Part shown: positions 1 through 9,436 of the stretch, one piece after another
How the letters are laid out: each line of letters opens with the position of its first letter
Position numbering within the stretch: the first letter of the stretch is position 1
DNA from: CAWCDJ01 sp963796675
GTDB lineage: Bacteria > Acidobacteriota > Terriglobia > Bryobacterales > Bryobacteraceae
Reading direction: 5' to 3'
Assembly (NCBI GenBank): GCA_963796675.1
Contig: CAWCMS010000009.1
Location: forward strand, 1-64,000
DNA length: 64,000 nt
Made by a program: the position numbers and the translations under genes
Notes under the pieces: generated by a model
What the model saw: only the letters and a program-made list of their open reading frames with translations
Told to the model about the DNA's origin: nothing
Database searches by the model: none

Positions 1-2095
1 CCAGCCGCATGGGCGTTGCGTTCGTAACGGGCATGCAGGGCGACGATCCGCATTACCTGAAAGTCGTGGCCACGCCCAAGCACTATGCCGTGCATAGCGG
101 CCCCGAGCCGCTGCGGCACACCTTCGACGCCAAGGCAAGCGAGTACGACCTGGTGAACACTTATCTGCCGGCGTTCAAGGCGGCCATCATGGAAGGCAAA
201 GCCGACTCCATCATGTGCGTTTATAACAGCGTGGATGGAGAGCCCGGATGCGCCAGCACGGACCTGCTGCAAAAGCATCTGCGGGACCAGTGGGGATTCA
301 AAGGCTACGTCGTGAGCGATTGCGGCGCGATCGGCGACATCTACCGGAGCCACAAATATGTCGCCGACGCAGGGCGCGGCGTCGGTGGCGGCGGTGAAGG
401 CGGGCACGGACCTGACCTGCGGCGGCGAGTATCGCAGCCTGGTCGACGAAGTGAAAGCCGGCACACATCACTGAGGCCGAGATCACGCGCGCGGCCGAGC
501 GCCTCTTCGTGGCGCGATTCCGTCTGGGCATGTTCGATCCTCCCGAGCGCGTTCCGTACTACAAGATTCCGTATTCCGAGAACGATTCCGCCGCACACCG
601 GCAACTGGCGCGCGACGCGGAACGCGAAGCCATCGTGCTGCTGAAGAACCAGGGCGGCATTCTGCCTCTGAAATCCTCCGATGGGCAAGATCGCGGTAGT
701 TGGCCCCTCGGCTGACGACCCCATCGCTCTGCTGGGCAACTACAACGGCATTTCGTCCAAGCAGGTGACGCCGCTGGAAGGAATCACCAAGCAGTTCGCC
801 AAGTCCAAAGTGCAGTACGCGCTGGGCGCCACCTACACCGCCAGCACGCCGGCTCTGGTGTCTTCGAGCGTGCTGATTCCGCCGGACGGCAAGGGCGCAG
901 GGCCTTCTGGCCGAGTATTTTGATAACCCCGACTTCCAGGGCCAGCCGAAGCTGAGCCGCAGCGGAGCCCCGCGTCTACTACGACGCCAATATGGAAGAG
1001 CCGGCCGTGGTTGCGGCGATCAATGGCAACAAGTACTCCATTCGCTGGACCGGCACGTTCACTCCGCCGGCCACCGGCAACTACGTCGTTACGGCGCGCA
1101 CCGGCACAGTGGAACCGCGAAGGGAAGATCAAGCTGTTCCTCGACGACAAGGAAGTCAACCCTAGCGGACCCGCCGGCGCGCGGCCCACCGGATTGGGGC
1201 CAGGGCAGGGGCAGGGGCCATGCGGCGCGCGCGGCCGCCGCCGCATGCAGTTGGAGGGCGGCCACAAGTACGCCGTGAAGGTGGAGTACACGCAGAACGG
1301 CGCCGGCGGCGGCGCAGAATTCAACTGGATTCCGCCGGCGGCCGTCACTGATCGCCGAAGCGGAAAAGGTGGTCAAGGATTCTGATGTGGCGCTGGTCTT
1401 TGTCGGCCTGAACGGCTCGCAGGAAGGCGAGGGCCACGACCGCAGCAGCCATCGATCTGCCCGAGCCGCAGGAGAACCTGGTCAAGGCGATGATCGCCAC
1501 CGGCAAGCCGGTGGTGGTGGTTCTGACCAGCGGAAGCGCCGTGGCCGTCAACTCCGCCGCGCGAGCGCGCCGGCGCGTGCTTTCGGCCTGGTACGGCGGC
1601 GAGGAAGCCGGCACGGCCATCGCCGATACCCTGGCGGGCGTCAACAACCCGGCGGGCCGTCTGCCGGTGACGTTCTACAAGAGCATGGACCAGTTGCCGG
1701 CGTTCACCGACTACTCCATGAAGGGCCGCACCTACCGCTACTTCAAAGGGGAACCGCTCTATCCGTTCGGGTACGGGCTGAGCTATTCGACCTTTGCGTA
1801 TTCGGGCCTGAGCGCGAAGCGGACTCCGAGCGGCGCCGAGATCAGCGCAACGGTCAAGAACACTTCGAAGCGCGATGGCGATGAAGTGGTGCAGCTATAC
1901 ATCGCCGGCGGCGCCGGAGACGAAGCTCCGATTCGCAGTCTGCGCGGATTCCAGCGGATTCACCTGAGGGCGGGCGAGAGCCGGCAGGTGAGTTTTCCGG
2001 TGCCTTCGGCGGATCTTCCGAACGGCAAGGTGGCGATCAGCGTCGGCGGCGGCGAACCGCTGGCCAACATCCCGCACCTGATCGGCGAGCTGTAA
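1..2095 (+). pseudogene. Glycoside hydrolase family 3 (beta-glucosidase/xylosidase type), 5'-partial, multiply frameshifted
   Basis: This would be an exported GH3 exoglycosidase acting on plant or microbial oligosaccharides. The first frame holds the catalytic core, including ATPKHYAVHSGPE and VVSDCGAI, whose Asp is the usual GH3 nucleophile. Later pieces hold the GH3 C-terminal domain (VALVFVGLN, then EGEGHDR), a PA14-like insert around 910-1340, and a C-terminal fibronectin III-like domain (GDEVVQLYIAG, SLRGFQRIHL) ending at 2095. The protein is spread over all three frames. Frame changes lie near 365, 465, 675, 900, 970, 1100, 1350 and 1440, and a compensating +1/-1 pair lies near 1560-1580. 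The gene enters from outside the window. The domain order is intact and substitutions look mild, so consensus errors are as likely as true decay. The substrate cannot be assigned. Confidence 0.85.
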
Positions 2096-2101
2096 GCTCC
2101 A

Positions 2102-2440
2102 TCATCCCCGCGCCATAACGAAATACGGCTGATTGGCAAACACCTCGTTGAAACCGGGGTACAAGGCTGCCGCAGATCCTTGCCGCAGGTGGAAATAGTA
2201 CTGGAGAGAAAACGGCGACTCGGTATAAGCGGCCGGTATTGCGGCCCGATAAACCTGCCCGTCCGGCTGCATGCCAATCGACTGCCATCGCTCGGCCTGA
2301 TTGTGAGGTTTCGGCAAGCCTGCGAAGGGTCAGATGCCAACGTCGTGGGCCGGAGCTCACAGCGTTATCGTAGATCAGCAGGGCGCGAAAGGAGCTGCAA
2401 CAGGTGGCCAAGGTATCAGTGTAATTGGGTGTCACCTTTT
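2102..2440 (-). pseudogene. Decayed C-terminal gene fragment, unknown family
   Basis: The minus strand between 2329 and 2102 encodes a stretch with protein-like composition (AAIPAAYTESPFSLQYYFHL, then YPGFNEVFANQPYFV) ending in a normal stop. A different frame upstream (about 2340-2440) continues a plausible protein. There is no start codon with a ribosome site and no room for a full gene. The pattern resembles the C-terminal end of larger secreted acidobacterial proteins seen from memory, but no family can be named. It is probably a truncated, frameshifted remnant, convergent to the GH3 gene. Confidence 0.4.
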
Positions 2441-2464
2441 CCGGGGTGCGGCTACTTAGGAGGC

Positions 2465-3325
2465 ATGAGACACGCACTTGGAGCCACGCTCATGCTACTG
2501 GCCGCCGCGTCCGGCGCGGTCTGCCAAAACCAACTATTCTCCGTAACCGTTATCGGCACGGGAAAGCCGATGATCCTGATCCCCGGCCTGGAGTCCTCCG
2601 GCGCCGTATGGGATGGCGCTGTGAGCCACTACAGCAACCGCTACCGCATGCACGTGCTCACTCTTGCCGGGTTCGCCGCCGAGCCGCCGGTGCCAGGCTT
2701 GCGGCTTCAGGACGTCCGCGACGGCATCATAGGCTACGTCCGCGATAACAAACTCGATCACCCCGTCCTCGTGGGCCACAGCCTCGGCGGATTCCTGGCC
2801 CTCTGGATCGCCGCCACTGCTCCGGACCTCGTGGGTCCCGTCGTTTCGGTGGAAGGCCTGCCGTTCCTGCCGGCCCTATCCGACCCCTCCGCCACCGCCG
2901 CCGGGAGCAAAGACAACGCCGATAAGATGCGCAAACTGTACGCATCCTTGAGTCCCCAGCAGATGGACACCATGTCGCGCATGGCATTGACACAGATGAT
3001 CTCCGAGCCGAAAAATGTGGAGGTGGCGGCAGCGTGGGCGGTGAAATCCGACAGCGCCTTTGTCGGTCAGGCGGTGTACGACCTCATGACCACCGACCTG
3101 CGCGACGATCTTGCCAGGATCCGCACTCCGCTACTGCTCGTCGGAGCGGGCAAGACGCTCGGCGATCTCACCCAACAGGCGTACGAAAAGCAAGTCGAAA
3201 AAGCCCGCGACCATCGCGTGGTGGTGGCGCCGAAGGCCATGCATTTTGTGATGTTCGACGACCCCGCGTTCTTGTGGAGCACGATCGATGGCTTCCTGGC
3301 CGAAGGAGGGACCCATGCTCGCTGA
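2465..3325 (+). CDS. Secreted alpha/beta-fold hydrolase
   Basis: This is a predicted exported serine hydrolase of 286 aa. A hydrophobic N-terminus (residues 1-20, ending ASGAVCQ) looks like a signal peptide, possibly a lipoprotein type because of Cys20. The nucleophile elbow GHSLGG places the catalytic Ser at residue 106. An oxyanion-type turn (IPGLESSG) lies near residue 40. The catalytic His is probably in KAMHFVMFDDP near the C-terminus. The acidic residue after strand 7 is not obvious. An AGGAGG lies immediately before the ATG at 2465; ATG 2492 is an alternative. The stop overlaps the start of the sigma-factor gene by 11 nt, so the two are probably translationally coupled. The substrate is unknown. 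Confidence 0.85.
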   Translation: MRHALGATLMLLAAASGAVCQNQLFSVTVIGTGKPMILIPGLESSGAVWDGAVSHYSNRYRMHVLTLAGFAAEPPVPGLRLQDVRDGIIGYVRDNKLDHPVLVGHSLGGFLALWIAATAPDLVGPVVSVEGLPFLPALSDPSATAAGSKDNADKMRKLYASLSPQQMDTMSRMALTQMISEPKNVEVAAAWAVKSDSAFVGQAVYDLMTTDLRDDLARIRTPLLLVGAGKTLGDLTQQAYEKQVEKARDHRVVVAPKAMHFVMFDDPAFLWSTIDGFLAEGGTHAR

Positions 3326-4436
3326 CTACGAACGCCTGGTGCTGGCCGCGGCGCAGGGCGATGCCGAGGCCTACGGAGAGTTGGTGAGCGAGACCAGTTC
3401 GCTGGTCTCCTCCATCGCCCTGGCCATCGTACGCGACCTCGAAACGAGCCGTGACGTCGCGCAGGACGTCTTTCTGGCGGTGTGGCGCGACCTCAAAACG
3501 CTCCGCAATCCCGCAAGTTTCCTCCCCTGGCTCCGCCAGACGACGCGCAACCGAGCCAACGCTTCAATGCGCACCATGATTCGGCGCCGGCAGGTGGCAG
3601 ATGCCGGGCTTTCGGACGATCTGCTGCTGCGGCTGACCGATCCGCACGCCAGCGCTTCGGAGCAGATGGTCTGGCGCGAGGAAATGCACGCGCTGACAGA
3701 GGCGTTGGAGGCTTTGCCGCCGGAAACGCGCGAGATCGTGACCCTGTTCTACCGCGAAGGCCAGTCCGTTGCGCAGGTGGCGTCGTTGCTGGAGTTAAGG
3801 CAGGACGCGGTGAAGAAACGGCTCTCCAGGGCGCGCGAGTGCCTGCGGGAGCGCGTGCAGCAGCAGATCGGTCAAACGCTCTGTCGCACCCGCCCTGACG
3901 CTGACTTCACCGCTGTGGTGATCGCCGCATTGCCGCCTGCAGCGACCCCGGCTGCGGCTGCCGCGGGCGCAGGCTTGTCAAAGATCGGCGCGGCAGGCAT
4001 CCTCAAACTCCTGGCGCCGGCGAGTGGCGTGCTGGCGGGCGGAATTGGAGGAGTCCTCGGAGTCGTGCTGGGTTCGCGGAAATGGATCCGCGACGCCCGT
4101 GATGGAGACGAACGACGGGCATTGCTACGTCATACCTGGGTGAGCATCGCAGCCGTACTCTTCTGGGCGGCCGCACTGCCGGTAGCGTACAGCCTGACTC
4201 ACATGCGGTGGGTCGCAATCGTGTGGTTCCTCTGCTTCGTCACCACGCTGGCGGTGCTGCAGCACGTCTGGCTCCCGCGGATCGTCCGCCGCAGGATGGA
4301 GGCGGAGATGCACGAAGATCCGCAGCAAGCGACGGCGCGCCGCCGCAGCGAACTCCGTCAGGCGATTTTGGGTTGGACGCTGGGAATCGTGTTCGGGTCG
4401 CTGGGGCTGGCGATAGGGCTGTGGTGCGTCAGGTAA
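3315..4436 (+). CDS. ECF-type RNA polymerase sigma factor with C-terminal membrane domain
   Basis: This is a 373-aa sigma-70 family protein. Residues about 10-85 form region 2 (DVAQDVFLAVWRDL, then SFLPWLRQTTRN). Residues about 125-185 form region 4, a helix-turn-helix that binds the -35 element (LPPETREIVTLFYREG, then VASLLELRQDAVKKRLSRAR). Ordinary ECF factors stop there, near 190 aa. This one continues with an Ala/Gly-rich segment and about four hydrophobic helices (near LAGGIGGVLGVVLG, VSIAAVLFWAAALPVAY, VAIVWFLCFVTTLAVL and GIVFGSLGLAIGL), so it should sit in the membrane. The start follows GAAGGAGGG. The gene overlaps the hydrolase gene, and no separate anti-sigma gene is adjacent. The membrane module may play that role, which is inference. 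Confidence 0.85.
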   Translation: MLADYERLVLAAAQGDAEAYGELVSETSSLVSSIALAIVRDLETSRDVAQDVFLAVWRDLKTLRNPASFLPWLRQTTRNRANASMRTMIRRRQVADAGLSDDLLLRLTDPHASASEQMVWREEMHALTEALEALPPETREIVTLFYREGQSVAQVASLLELRQDAVKKRLSRARECLRERVQQQIGQTLCRTRPDADFTAVVIAALPPAATPAAAAAGAGLSKIGAAGILKLLAPASGVLAGGIGGVLGVVLGSRKWIRDARDGDERRALLRHTWVSIAAVLFWAAALPVAYSLTHMRWVAIVWFLCFVTTLAVLQHVWLPRIVRRRMEAEMHEDPQQATARRRSELRQAILGWTLGIVFGSLGLAIGLWCVR

Positions 4437-4636
4437 AACGGTGCCGGCTGAAGGCTAACAAACGGTATGCCGTCCGGAGTGGCTGGCCCCGCCCGCAACC
4501 TTTTTCGCCGCCTGCGTGCATGGCCAAAAACGTGGTCGAACTTTGCTTTCGCTGCGGCTAGGTACTTGCAGGTCGGAAGCCGATCCGGCTTGCTTTTGTC
4601 ATAGAATTTCAGGAGCTTGCTGAGGTCGGGAGGTCC

Positions 4637-5536
4637 ATGCAGGTGACTATTCTCGCCGTATTCCTTGCAGTCTCGGACACCGCCTTGTCGATGTCCGCCG
4701 CCGGTCTTGCGTTGCTCGCGATTGGACTGTTGGCCGCGAAGAACGATATTGCCCAGGCTCGCGGCATCGAGAGGATCGTTAGCCTGACCTATTTGTGCTT
4801 CGGCATCCCGTTGGCGGTCTTTGGCGCAGAACACCTTTCCAGTCGACAGTCCCTGCTCGTCCTCGTGCCATCCTACATGCCGTGGCGTATGTTTTGGGTG
4901 TATTTCGTCGGCTTTGCCCTGATCGCCGCAGCGCTGAGTATTGCCTCCAAGCGTCAGGTGCGGTGGTCCGGCCTGCTGTTTGGGGCCATGATGTTCCTCT
5001 TTGTGGCGATGTTGCATCTGCCGGGAGCGGTTACCACCGGCGGCCGAATCCCCTGGACGATCGTCGTTCGCGAAATGTCGTTTGGTGGTGCCGGCTGGGT
5101 TTTGGCGGGAGTTGCGATGGGCGGGGGGCGCGAAGGGCCGGGAAAGGGCCTCATCATTGTGGGCCGCGTGCCAATCGCTGTCGCAGCGATCTTTTTCGGC
5201 GTTCAGCATTTTCTACATCCGCTGGGACTCCCGGTTGTTCCGCTCGCGAAGCAGATGCCCCCGTGGCTTCCCGTTCGCACCTTTATCGACTATGCGACGG
5301 GCGCGTTTCTCGTAGTCGCCGGCGTTTGCCTTCTGCTGGCGCGGAAGACACGGATGCCGGCCACCTACCTGGGCGCATGGATCGTCCTGCTGGTTGTGGC
5401 GATCTATGGGCCTGTCCTGATTGGGGCGCTGGCAGATCCGAATACCGGCGTGCAGGTCGAGGGGATTAACTACTTCGCCGATACGCTTCTGTTTGGAGGG
5501 GCGGTTCTTTCGCTGGCCACCGCCAGCCGAAAGTAA
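4637..5536 (+). CDS. Polytopic membrane protein, DoxX-like, function unknown
   Basis: This is a 299-aa integral membrane protein with about eight hydrophobic segments. It appears to consist of two similar four-helix halves: a GIPLAVFGAEHL segment near residue 57 is echoed by AIFFGVQHFLHPLGLP near residue 190. That twofold pattern and the short Glu/His-containing helix resemble DoxX/SURF4-like proteins, but no catalytic motif supports a specific role. GGGAGG sits 4-5 nt before the ATG, and a TAGAAT box lies at 4602-4607. The gene stands alone, with no operon partner on either side. Confidence 0.7.
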   Translation: MQVTILAVFLAVSDTALSMSAAGLALLAIGLLAAKNDIAQARGIERIVSLTYLCFGIPLAVFGAEHLSSRQSLLVLVPSYMPWRMFWVYFVGFALIAAALSIASKRQVRWSGLLFGAMMFLFVAMLHLPGAVTTGGRIPWTIVVREMSFGGAGWVLAGVAMGGGREGPGKGLIIVGRVPIAVAAIFFGVQHFLHPLGLPVVPLAKQMPPWLPVRTFIDYATGAFLVVAGVCLLLARKTRMPATYLGAWIVLLVVAIYGPVLIGALADPNTGVQVEGINYFADTLLFGGAVLSLATASRK

Positions 5537-6433
5537 ACGGCAGTGGTCCGAAATCTTGTGCGGATGGTGCCCCTGCAGGCGGACTGGCGGAGGTCGCTAA
5601 CGTGGTTATCCAACGCGCTACCTGCTGCGATTTATCTCCGAGTCGCGTCGTTCATGAACCGAATCGTCGTCGCTCTACTTCTCGCGGTAGCGCTAGTCCC
5701 GTGCCCCCATGCTCGGCGACAACCGGCATGAGCGCTCGTACCATTCGACGCTCGATCTGCGTGGGGAAGTCCATCCGACGTGACAACCGAGAGCGACAAC
5801 CGGGACTGACAACCTGGAAAACTTACTCTAAGTGGGCTATTTATGCCATTGGGCAAACGCGCAACCGAAGAATCGCGCGGAAGTACCTTGAAATCAGGAC
5901 TGCCGCTTGTCATCGGGCCCATGACGGCCCGTATCAACAGAGCGGCCACGGTCATCCGCGATAGCAGCGAGCTGGATGAGACACTGGGGCGCAAGCCGCG
6001 CCTGCTTGAATTCAAGGCTGCCTGCGCACGCCCATAGCCGCTGGCCATCACAGCCCTTGCGTCGCCGGAAACGTGTGCCTGCTTGGCGCCCTTTCGCCTG
6101 CCCAAGCCGAGCTACACTGCCGGCGAGATCATCGGCAGATTAGCCGAGGCGGTCAAGCTTGCCATACGGGTCGACTCCTCATCAACTGGCATGCCAAGAC
6201 CGGCTGGCGCAAGCCGACTTGCCAGTAGCAATCTGGCGGTTCACATCCGCGTCGGGCTTATCGAGGCGTTTCTCTGAGCTATGTCGACGTCAACTACTTT
6301 TCCCGTTTTCGACACATGCATTGACCGCTTCAGCCTTTCTATGATCTAATCGACGCGAAGGATGGTCGTGGCGATCCCGACGCCGGTGCTATTCCCAAAC
6401 CTGAAGCTGGAAGTGCGGGCGCCGGAGAGTTGC
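5537..6433 (+). other. Gene-poor stretch with possible gene remnants
   Basis: No convincing gene was found in these roughly 900 bases. A short signal-peptide-like start (MNRIVVALLLAVALV, ATG at 5654) runs into a stop after 25 codons. A neighbouring frame continues briefly with protein-like composition (RSYHSTLDLRGEV). Other short open frames at 5843-6037 and 6083-6277 lack ribosome sites and recognisable motifs. The stretch could be a graveyard of decayed secreted-protein genes. No repeats, tRNA or insertion-sequence ends were recognised. Confidence 0.35.
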
Positions 6434-7150
6434 ATGCAAAAGAAGAAGCTGGGTTTCCTTGCTGTCGTATTCCTGGCGCCGGTGATCTTCCCCGGCGCAA
6501 CCTGCCTGGCACAGACGCAGGCGGAGAAAGCTCCCTATCCAGCCATGGCTCGTCTGGATCAGTATTTGGCGCCGGACGAGAATTCCGAAATCGCGCTGGC
6601 TCGCAGTGGTGCCCCAGCATCCATTTCGGACGCGGCCGAAGTGATGGTACTGCGACGGGACGGATACGCAACCGCGGTGAAGGGGAGCAATGGCTTTCTC
6701 TGTCTCGTGGAACGATCATGGGGCGCCGCTACCGATGAGCCGGAATTCTGGAATCCCAAAGTGCGCTCGCCTATTTGCTTCAATCCGCCAGCCGCAAGGA
6801 CCTTCGCGCCCATCTTCCTGATGAAAACCAAACTAGTGCTGGCAGGAAAATCGAAGGCGGAGATGGTTCAGGCGACCGCAACCGCACTGGACAAGAAGGA
6901 ACTGCCCGCGCTGGAGCCTGGAGCGATGTGCTACATGATGTCGAAGCAGCAGTATTTAAACGACGGCGGCAAGAGCTGGCATCCCCATCTGATGTTTTTT
7001 GTTGCGGGCAATGCGGCGAAAAGCTGGGGAGCCGATCTGCCCGGCTCGCCAGTTATTGCGGCGGACGACCCTGAAGAGCGGGCAACTATTTTGATGGTCT
7101 GGGTCGCCAAATGGTCCGATGGGACACCGGCTCCGCAGGCTACGCACTGA
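6434..7150 (+). CDS. Secreted protein of unknown function
   Basis: This is a 238-aa protein with a clear signal peptide (MQKKKLGFLAVVFLAPVIF, cleavage likely after TCLAQ). The mature part contains SEIALARSGAPASIS, a central VMVLRRDGYATAVKGSNGF segment, and an AMCYMMSKQQYLND stretch. It has few cysteines and no recognised catalytic motif. ATG 6434 was chosen over the upstream in-frame start at 6362 because it begins the signal peptide and follows a GGAGAG. It is probably periplasmic. Its role is unknown. Confidence 0.75.
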   Translation: MQKKKLGFLAVVFLAPVIFPGATCLAQTQAEKAPYPAMARLDQYLAPDENSEIALARSGAPASISDAAEVMVLRRDGYATAVKGSNGFLCLVERSWGAATDEPEFWNPKVRSPICFNPPAARTFAPIFLMKTKLVLAGKSKAEMVQATATALDKKELPALEPGAMCYMMSKQQYLNDGGKSWHPHLMFFVAGNAAKSWGADLPGSPVIAADDPEERATILMVWVAKWSDGTPAPQATH

Positions 7151-7425
7151 CCTGGGATTCAAAGGATGGCTAACCATGCCCGCCTTCCACGCTCCCATGA
7201 TCGATACGAGTGATCTCGATTCCAGTTGTGATGCCAACTTGTCGGGAGTGATCCGGCCAAACTTCCTCGAACACCGTTTCCGGCCAATGTGCGAGTGGCC
7301 GACAAACCGGGAGTCAAGTGAGGGGATGCACGTTTTGATCGGCATATGGGACGGCGAAATGTCACGTGCCCTGGAAGTTCCCCTCGCTCACCTGCGCAAA
7401 CACCTTCATCGCCCGGAGGTCCTGA

Positions 7426-7998
7426 ATGCTCTGGTTCTACGGATCTTTCTTTCCCGCGGTCTGGATTTTATTCTTTCTCTACTGGCAGATCAAAGCCGTC
7501 CATACCAAAACCACCCAGCGCCTCGAGCCAGCGGCCTCGCGCATCCTGCGCGTCTTCATTTTCCTGATCGCTATCGCCCTCCTCTCGACAACTCGCATCC
7601 CGTTGCCCTGGCTTTACCGCCAGCTCTGGCCGGTTGGCCTGTGGCCCTTCTGGGTGGGAACTGCCGTCACCATCGCCGGCCTTCTATTCGCCGTCTGGGC
7701 GCGCGAAAACCTCGGCGGCAACTGGAGCCGCTCCGTCACCATTAAGCGGGGCCACGAGCTGATCACCACCGGTCCCTATGCCGTGGTCCGTCACCCCATC
7801 TACACTGGCATTCTGACCGGTTTCCTTGGCATGGCGATTGCCATCTCCCAAGTGCGCGGATTTATCGTTTTCGTTCTCGTCTTCCTCGCGCTCTGGATCA
7901 AGCTCCGCATGGAGGAACAGTGGATGCGTTCCCAGTTCGGCGAGACGTATGCCGCCTATGCTCATCACACTGCTGCTCTGGTGCCTTACCTCTTCTGA
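7426..7998 (+). CDS. Isoprenylcysteine carboxyl methyltransferase-like membrane methyltransferase
   Basis: This is a 190-aa membrane protein of the ICMT/PEMT family. These enzymes transfer methyl groups from S-adenosylmethionine to membrane-embedded acceptors. About five hydrophobic segments precede the diagnostic C-terminal motif LITTGPYAVVRHPIYTG (near residues 117-133), and EEQWMRSQFGETYAAY matches the family's conserved ending. Bacterial members rarely act on prenylated proteins, and the acceptor here is unknown. GGAGG lies 7 nt before the ATG. It is transcribed alone. Confidence 0.85.
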   Translation: MLWFYGSFFPAVWILFFLYWQIKAVHTKTTQRLEPAASRILRVFIFLIAIALLSTTRIPLPWLYRQLWPVGLWPFWVGTAVTIAGLLFAVWARENLGGNWSRSVTIKRGHELITTGPYAVVRHPIYTGILTGFLGMAIAISQVRGFIVFVLVFLALWIKLRMEEQWMRSQFGETYAAYAHHTAALVPYLF

Positions 7999-8197
7999 TC
8001 GCTGAGTCACGATCTCAGCCCCAGCAAGAGCGAGTCGAACCAACCGGAGGAGTTGAATCTCGATATCAATTCGCGGTACCGGTCGAGTGACGCGCCACTC
8101 GTAGGATGCGGGGCACGCGTCCAAGCCCGTCGAACTTTGTACGGATAGCCGTCCATGCGGGACCGACAGCAAGGGACCACTGTAACCGTCCTCCGCG

Positions 8198-9187
8198 TTA
8201 GTGTTCCGGGGTGATGACTACCTTTCCGCGAGCGTGGCCTTCTTCCATGTACAGGAAAGCGTCGCGGGTCTCACTTAGCGGGTAACGTCTGTCGATGACG
8301 GGCGTCACCTTGCCGGTCGCCATCAACTCGCCTAGGGTGGTCAGATCCTGTTCGTTAACTCTCGCCATGAAAACCACCAGTTTCTGACTCACGAACACGG
8401 ATTCCACAAGTGCGCCGATCAAACCGAACACAAGTCGCGACAATGGAACGTTGGGCGGCGCTCCGACGCCGACGAAGATCCCTTTGGGATTCAAAACGCG
8501 CCGCCATTCCGAAAAGGAGTAGTTCCCAACGCAATCGAGGACGATGTCGTAACGCTGACTGCTCTTGGTGCATTCCTGTTGGGTGTAATCCATGACTTGA
8601 TCCGCACCGATGGATCGGACCAAGTCCACATTCCGGGTGCTACACACGCCGGTGACATTGGCGCCGAACGACTTGGCGATTTGCACCGCGAACGTGCCCA
8701 CGCCGCCCGCGGCGCCGTTCACCAAAACCTTCTGCCCGGCGCCGATTCGCGCCTTGTCGCGAAGACCCTGCAATGCGGTGAGCCCGGCCACCGGAGCGGA
8801 GCCGGCTTGCTCAAACGTCACGTTATCCGGTTTGACAACCAGTGCGGACTTCATGCCCGTCATTGATCTGGAGATCGCATACTCCGCAAACGCTCCGTAA
8901 CAAGTGCCGAACACCGGGTCGCCCGGTTTGAACTGCGTTACGTTCTTGCCGACCTCTTCGACCTCGCCGGCCACATCCACGCCGGGCCGTTTGAGCTTCG
9001 GCTTGCCCAGCCCGAACAGCAGGCGCATGACAAATGGCCCGCCCTTCATCAATTTCCAGTCCAACGGATTAATGGAAGCCGCGCGGACCTTGATCAGGAC
9101 CTCATCGGGTCCAGGAACGGGCTTCTCGACTTCTCGACATTCGAGAATGTCAGGTGAACCAAAGTGCTGATAGGCAATAGCTTTCAC
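8198..9187 (-). CDS. NAD(P)-dependent zinc-independent medium-chain dehydrogenase/quinone oxidoreductase
   Basis: This is a 329-aa MDR-superfamily reductase. The N-terminal GroES-like fold (residues about 25-120) includes AASINPLDWKLMKG and PGVDVAGEVEEVG. The Rossmann domain has the nucleotide-binding motif NGAAGGVG at residues 157-164. The cysteine/histidine ligands of zinc alcohol dehydrogenases are missing, so it should act on quinones or alpha,beta-unsaturated carbonyls using NADPH. The C-terminal HARGKVVITP is typical of the family. It is cytosolic, monocistronic, and convergent with the ICMT-like gene. Confidence 0.88.
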   Translation of the reverse strand: MKAIAYQHFGSPDILECREVEKPVPGPDEVLIKVRAASINPLDWKLMKGGPFVMRLLFGLGKPKLKRPGVDVAGEVEEVGKNVTQFKPGDPVFGTCYGAFAEYAISRSMTGMKSALVVKPDNVTFEQAGSAPVAGLTALQGLRDKARIGAGQKVLVNGAAGGVGTFAVQIAKSFGANVTGVCSTRNVDLVRSIGADQVMDYTQQECTKSSQRYDIVLDCVGNYSFSEWRRVLNPKGIFVGVGAPPNVPLSRLVFGLIGALVESVFVSQKLVVFMARVNEQDLTTLGELMATGKVTPVIDRRYPLSETRDAFLYMEEGHARGKVVITPEH

Positions 9188-9436
9188 GGCTTGGTTTGGG
9201 GGCTCGTGCCAAATCCATTATTGCCAAAGCGGAGGCGGCATGGCTTGCGAGGTTGCCTCCACACTTCCCATTCCCTGTTACGTGAACGGATGTTCAGACG
9301 TTCCATTTGGTCGCCGAGTGCGACCGCCTCGGGGACCTCGCGTGGATTTTTCGACCAACTGGCCGATATGGAGAGACAACTGTGGGGCATACCGTATATC
9401 GCCACCGATCCGCGCGTCCCGTGGTAGACCAGAAGC

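Noticed and set aside
1192..1220. Short GGGGCA-type direct repeats inside the broken GH3 gene
   Set aside because: Only about three units in a low-complexity linker; more likely slippage or a Gly/Pro-rich linker than a functional repeat or CRISPR.
5843..6277. Two short open frames in the gene-poor stretch
   Set aside because: They lack ribosome sites and recognisable protein features and were not supported as genes.
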